NCBI RefSeq assembly: GCF_042688525.2
Contig: NZ_JBHWAB010000001.1
Location: 1,178,001-1,242,000, forward strand
Direction: 5' to 3'
DNA length: 64,000 nt
Origin: Haloimpatiens sp042688525
GTDB lineage: Bacteria > Bacillota > Clostridia > Clostridiales > Clostridiaceae
A program made the translations under genes and the position numbers. Below, one piece after another: positions 61,179-64,000 of the stretch. Within the stretch, counting starts at the first letter, position 1. Each line of letters opens with the position of its first letter. Below the pieces are notes generated by a model that was not told where the DNA came from, did no database searches, and saw only the letters and a list, made by a program, of their open reading frames with translations.

Positions 61179-61718
61179 ATGGCTAATGTTGTAAGGAAAA
61201 TGGTAGATGGAATAGGCGTTTCTAATAAATTTCCTAAAAATTTAAAATATTTTAATGAAGTAAGCGTTCCCGAAATAGTAACTTTAGATTATAAAAAACC
61301 TGATATAAAAGAATTATTATCTATAATGGTAGACACAGAGATATTGTCTTTAAGAGTTATAGACACGGTTAATGGTCTATCAAGTGAAGGACAAAAGTTT
61401 GATGGTGCAAAGCTAGTTGTAGATTTAAAAATTAGTCAAAAAGTAAAATACTCAGCAGATGAAGAGAATCAATCTGTTCACATAGTTAATTTTGAAAATA
61501 TTGTAAGAGGTATATATATAGCTATTCCATATAAATTAAATGGAACTTCAGCATATGATTTACTAAAACAAAATAGAATAATTGTTAAATCTTATATAGA
61601 AGATATTTTTGCAGAAAAAAAGGATGAGAGAACTATTTTTAAAAACATTACTATTTTGGTAAATGCTAAATTTAGATTATTTAAAAATAATAACTCAACT
61701 TTCGTAGATGAAAAATAG
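61179..61718 (+). CDS. SPOCS/DUF3794 protein with repeat-derived C terminus
   Basis: A 179-residue paralogue of the preceding protein (DYKKPDIKELLSIMVDTEIL, KLVVDLKISQKVKYSADE, QSVHIVNFEN, SYIEDIFAEKKDE). I take ATG 61179 (AGGAG 8 nt upstream); ATG 61176 is possible. The last codons, STFVDEK and the stop, are read from the left end of repeat copy I, so the original stop was probably just upstream. Confidence 0.84.
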   Translation: MANVVRKMVDGIGVSNKFPKNLKYFNEVSVPEIVTLDYKKPDIKELLSIMVDTEILSLRVIDTVNGLSSEGQKFDGAKLVVDLKISQKVKYSADEENQSVHIVNFENIVRGIYIAIPYKLNGTSAYDLLKQNRIIVKSYIEDIFAEKKDERTIFKNITILVNAKFRLFKNNNSTFVDEK

Positions 61719-61759
61719 CTGCTACGGTAAGCAGTATTTTTGTCCTGCGAAAGTTGAGT
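61692..61759. repeat. Nested palindromic repeat, copy I (minimal, no core)
   Basis: Only 68 bp: AACTCAACTTTCGTAGATGA, AAAATAGCTGCTACGGTAAG, CAGTATTTTTGTCC and TGCGAAAGTTGAGT. The two outer ends are joined directly and fold into a single long hairpin. Flanking TAATAA on both sides may be a target duplication. It overlaps the 3' end of the 61179 gene by 27 nt. Confidence 0.88.
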
Positions 61760-61772
61760 AATAATTATAATA

Positions 61773-61810
61773 AATAAGAGTATATGATGTTTGTATCATA
61801 TACTCTTATT
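61773..61810. terminator. Bidirectional terminator
   Basis: AATAAGAGTATATGAT (61773-61788) pairs with ATCATATACTCTTATT (61795-61810), a 16-bp stem between convergent SPOCS genes. Confidence 0.85.
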
Positions 61811-61828
61811 TGTTATACGAATTTTTAT

Positions 61829-62500
61829 TTATGAATTTTCATCATTATTACTTAACTCATTAAAATCTATATCAAAATCAAATTCATCATTAGAATCATA
61901 AGAAGTATTAATTTTGTGAAGATGATTTTTTGAATCATTATTTTCTTTGAACTGCTCATTTGTATCAAAATCTAAATAACTCTTCTTTTTATCATAATCA
62001 GAACAGCGATAATTTGCGTTATTACAATTCTTTTCATAAGATTTACAATCATGATATTTACGTTTAAAAACTGGACAAGCAAATATTAATATGGATATTG
62101 AAAAACATCTTTCGTTGATAGGATTTACTTGTATATCTTCTATAGCTGTATAAATATCTATTACTTTACAAGGAATATTTTTTAATAAAATGAACATACA
62201 AAATGGTACATTAAAGTGTGCAGCATGAACACTTTGAGAAGGTTCATCTGCTACATATAAAATTCTTATATTTTTTATTCCTTTAATAAATAGTTTTTTA
62301 CCTATAGGTGTATTTATTACTTTAAAACATGATACTGATAAGTGTACTGATACATCTAATAAACATTCCATATCTGGTTTTTGGCATGGTATGCATAATC
62401 TATCTTCTTCACATAGTTCTTTACAAGGGTAGCAAGGTGGTATTTTAGGGAATTTATAACAAGGAGTTATCCCTTTTATATCTATAAAGTCATTGTTCAT
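61829..62500 (-). CDS. SPOCS/DUF3794 protein with Asn/Asp-rich tail
   Basis: A 223-residue protein with a Cys/Pro-rich head (CYKFPKIPPCYPCKELCEE) and a SPOCS domain (CIPCQKPDMECLLDVSVHLS, GIKNIRILYVADEPSQSVHA, then AHFNVPFCMFILLKN and IYTAIEDIQVNP). A polar tail rich in Asn, Asp, Ser and Tyr follows. The ATG has an ATGGAGG site. It is divergent from the collagen-like gene with a 155-bp gap. Pairing of SPOCS proteins with collagen-like proteins suggests a coat/exosporium interface, an inference. Confidence 0.84.
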   Translation of the reverse strand: MNNDFIDIKGITPCYKFPKIPPCYPCKELCEEDRLCIPCQKPDMECLLDVSVHLSVSCFKVINTPIGKKLFIKGIKNIRILYVADEPSQSVHAAHFNVPFCMFILLKNIPCKVIDIYTAIEDIQVNPINERCFSISILIFACPVFKRKYHDCKSYEKNCNNANYRCSDYDKKKSYLDFDTNEQFKENNDSKNHLHKINTSYDSNDEFDFDIDFNELSNNDENS

Positions 62501-62655
62501 ATAAAAACCTCCATTTAAACTTTTATACCAAATTACATACTATATTTTAGTTTATGCTTTAAATTTAAAGATTGTTACTAAATAATATTATGTTTTATTT
62601 GTAACTTATAGTACAAGATGTCCATATTATATAACAGAAGGGAGTGAAATATAAA

Positions 62656-64000
62656 ATGTCTGGATATATATATGTAAATGATAATATGGAAGATAAAGAT
62701 AGAGATAGAGATAAACAATCTTCATATATATGCCAAGCCTCTAATTGTGCTCCTGGAGGAAGGGGATTTGTGTGCGCTTACCCAGTTGGAACACCAGGTT
62801 CACCTGGAGCACCAGGTCCTCCAGGACAAAAAGGTGATAGTGGATGTCCAGGATATCCAGGTCCGCCAGGTCCACAGGGAGTGCCGGGTCCACCAGGACC
62901 ACAAGGATCAAAGGGTGATGGGGGATGTCCAGGATCAAGAGGAGATATGGGATATCCAGGTTTTCCAGGACCAGTAGGCCCACAAGGACCAAAAGGTGAT
63001 AGTGGATACCCAGGACCACCGGGACCAGCAGGATCACCGGGACCAGCAGGACCACAAGGCCCTCCAGGCCCACAGGGACCAAAAGGTGACACTGGATGTC
63101 CAGGTCAACCAGGTTGTAATTGTGGATGCAACTGTGGTTGCAATTGTGGATGCAACTCTGGATGTAACTGTGGTTGCAATTGTGGTTGCAATTGTGGATG
63201 TTGTTGTTGTCCAGGACCAACAGGGCCAACAGGCCCGACAGGACCAACGGGGCCAACAGGACCACAGGGAAATACAGGAGCTGTAGGACCAACAGGACCA
63301 GTAGGACCAACGGGACCATCAGGAGAACCAGGAAAAACATGCTTAAAATGCAATTTTATAAAAGATGGAAGCTTTGAATGTCTTTCTTCTAATTTCCCTA
63401 ATAACTGCTGCTTAGACAAATGGTTAGGAAGAAATGCAATAAGATCAGATTTAGCTCTTGAAGTTATAAATAGTGTTTTTTTAAATATGTCTCATACAGG
63501 AAAATTTTCGGTACGCTTACAACCTATATTTTTGAATAATGCATGGGAAGCAGCTTATGCAGCACAGATTGTAGAATTAGATAGAGATTTTGATCCAGAA
63601 TGTTTTTATAAGTTATGTTTTTGGGGATCAAGATATGATAATCGTATCGGTATTGTAGAAAATAAGAATTTTAGTTTGCAAACTACTGCGTATCTATTTT
63701 GGGGAGATGTATTACAAAATGTAATATTTAATATAGATAATGGAAATATACAAGCTGTTGACGATATGGCGGCTATACGAATAGATATATTTGGGGTTGC
63801 AAACCAAATTGAAGATGTAACAAATCCAGTACCACCGTTAGTAGCAGCACCAGCAGCACCCCTTACTGAAATAGTAGATTATGATTTTGAATCTTATTGT
63901 CACTTACAACAATGTGAATGTACTCAAGATGATGGCTGTTGTTTTGATAAAAAACCACCAGTAGGAACTACAAAGGCTACTATTTTATTTTTAGCTCAGC
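62656..64000 (+). CDS. Collagen-like spore-surface-type protein (BclA-like), 5' part
   Basis: The frame starts at ATG 62656 behind GAAGGGAGTG and is open to the window end (448 codons seen). An acidic head (NDNMEDKDRDRDKQSS) is followed by about 100 residues of Gly-X-Y triplets with GxKGDSGCPG-type units. Then comes a Cys-rich linker of CNCG repeats (about residues 155-187), a second Gly-Pro-Thr-type collagen stretch (to about 231) and a globular domain. That domain begins CLKCNFIKDGSFECL and has beta strands FSVRLQPIFLNNAWE and CFYKLCFWGSRYDNR. BclA-like proteins form exosporium filaments in Bacillus and Clostridium. Glycosylation by the nearby GT4 enzyme is plausible. Confidence 0.88.
   Translation, partial: MSGYIYVNDNMEDKDRDRDKQSSYICQASNCAPGGRGFVCAYPVGTPGSPGAPGPPGQKGDSGCPGYPGPPGPQGVPGPPGPQGSKGDGGCPGSRGDMGYPGFPGPVGPQGPKGDSGYPGPPGPAGSPGPAGPQGPPGPQGPKGDTGCPGQPGCNCGCNCGCNCGCNSGCNCGCNCGCNCGCCCCPGPTGPTGPTGPTGPTGPQGNTGAVGPTGPVGPTGPSGEPGKTCLKCNFIKDGSFECLSSNFPNNCCLDKWLGRNAIRSDLALEVINSVFLNMSHTGKFSVRLQPIFLNNAWEAAYAAQIVELDRDFDPECFYKLCFWGSRYDNRIGIVENKNFSLQTTAYLFWGDVLQNVIFNIDNGNIQAVDDMAAIRIDIFGVANQIEDVTNPVPPLVAAPAAPLTEIVDYDFESYCHLQQCECTQDDGCCFDKKPPVGTTKATILFLAQ

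Noticed and set aside
19213..61759. CRISPR array
   Set aside because: The repeats are large palindromes in scattered gaps, not short direct repeats with unique spacers, and there are no cas genes.
62778..63419. Several minus-strand frames with GPCGPGGP-type or Leu/Val-rich repeats
   Set aside because: They mirror the codon periodicity of the plus-strand collagen-like gene, which has a ribosome site and a continuous frame to the window end.
1..64000. tRNA, rRNA, prophage or intact insertion sequence
   Set aside because: No cloverleaf with CCA-like end, no rRNA segment, and no transposase or integrase gene was recognised by eye.

Overview
This window looks like part of the chromosome of a spore-forming, low-GC anaerobe of the genus Clostridium (sensu stricto). 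The reasons are very AT-rich sequence, Shine-Dalgarno sites of AGGAGG/GGGGG type with frequent TTG and GTG starts, a lonB-lonA-engB block, a Spo0E-like protein, several SPOCS/DUF3794 proteins and a collagen-like spore-surface-type protein. The species cannot be fixed from the sequence alone.

Layout. 1-5 kb: 3' part of lonB, then lonA-engB and a CPBP-family membrane protease. 5.6-7.4 kb: a cluster of Gly/Tyr/Cys-rich and Asn/Met/Gly-rich low-complexity proteins. 7.6-10.3 kb: a frameshifted membrane-anchored repeat protein, a divergent orphan solute-binding lipoprotein and a Fur/PerR-type repressor. 10.4-16.5 kb: a candidate small RNA, PIN-PhoH ATPase, a phosphodiester glycosidase-like pair, an M50 protease and a divergent KAS III-like enzyme. 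16.5-21.7 kb: chemotaxis receptor, cysK, Rrf2 regulator, lgt and trmB. 21.9-25.8 kb: late cobalamin genes cobT-cobC-cobU-cobS and cobO. 26-36.5 kb: YmfI-like reductase, an RpoD-like sigma factor, a DUF89 protein, a ferritin-like protein, a nuclease-helicase of DinG/XPD type, TspO, a GyrI-like protein and BrnQ. 36.6-51 kb: a DNA repair and nuclease block (dinB, addB, addA, yhaM, sbcD, sbcC). 51.5-55.2 kb: a GGDEF-EAL protein, a Spo0E-like peptide and an EamA transporter. 55.3-64 kb: a probable spore coat/exosporium region with a Cys-rich peptide, a kinase-fold protein, five SPOCS-type proteins (one fused to a beta-propeller), a frameshifted glycosyltransferase and a collagen-like protein that runs off the window.

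The most unusual structure is a family of long nested palindromic repeats lying between genes (about 19.2, 20.8, 25.0, 25.8, 36.5, 51.0, 56.4 and 61.7 kb, with decayed pieces near 5.4 and 46.1 kb). All complete copies share inverted ends close to AACTCAACTTTCGCAG and a GGGAAATGATATC block, but carry one of two unrelated hairpin cores, or none. One copy is a multi-level nest of about 470 bp. A shorter palindromic family (AAGTACAAAGTATAAAGTTC type) occurs at about 18.1, 30.6 and 55.1 kb. One member of each family supplies the 3' codons of a gene.

Two genes are clearly split at A-runs (7.6-8.5 kb and 57.9-59.1 kb), and a third pair (5.6-6.3 kb) may be. This could be real frameshifting, phase variation or base-calling error. 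No rRNA, tRNA, CRISPR array or intact transposase gene was seen. All functional statements rest on recognised motifs, not on a database search.
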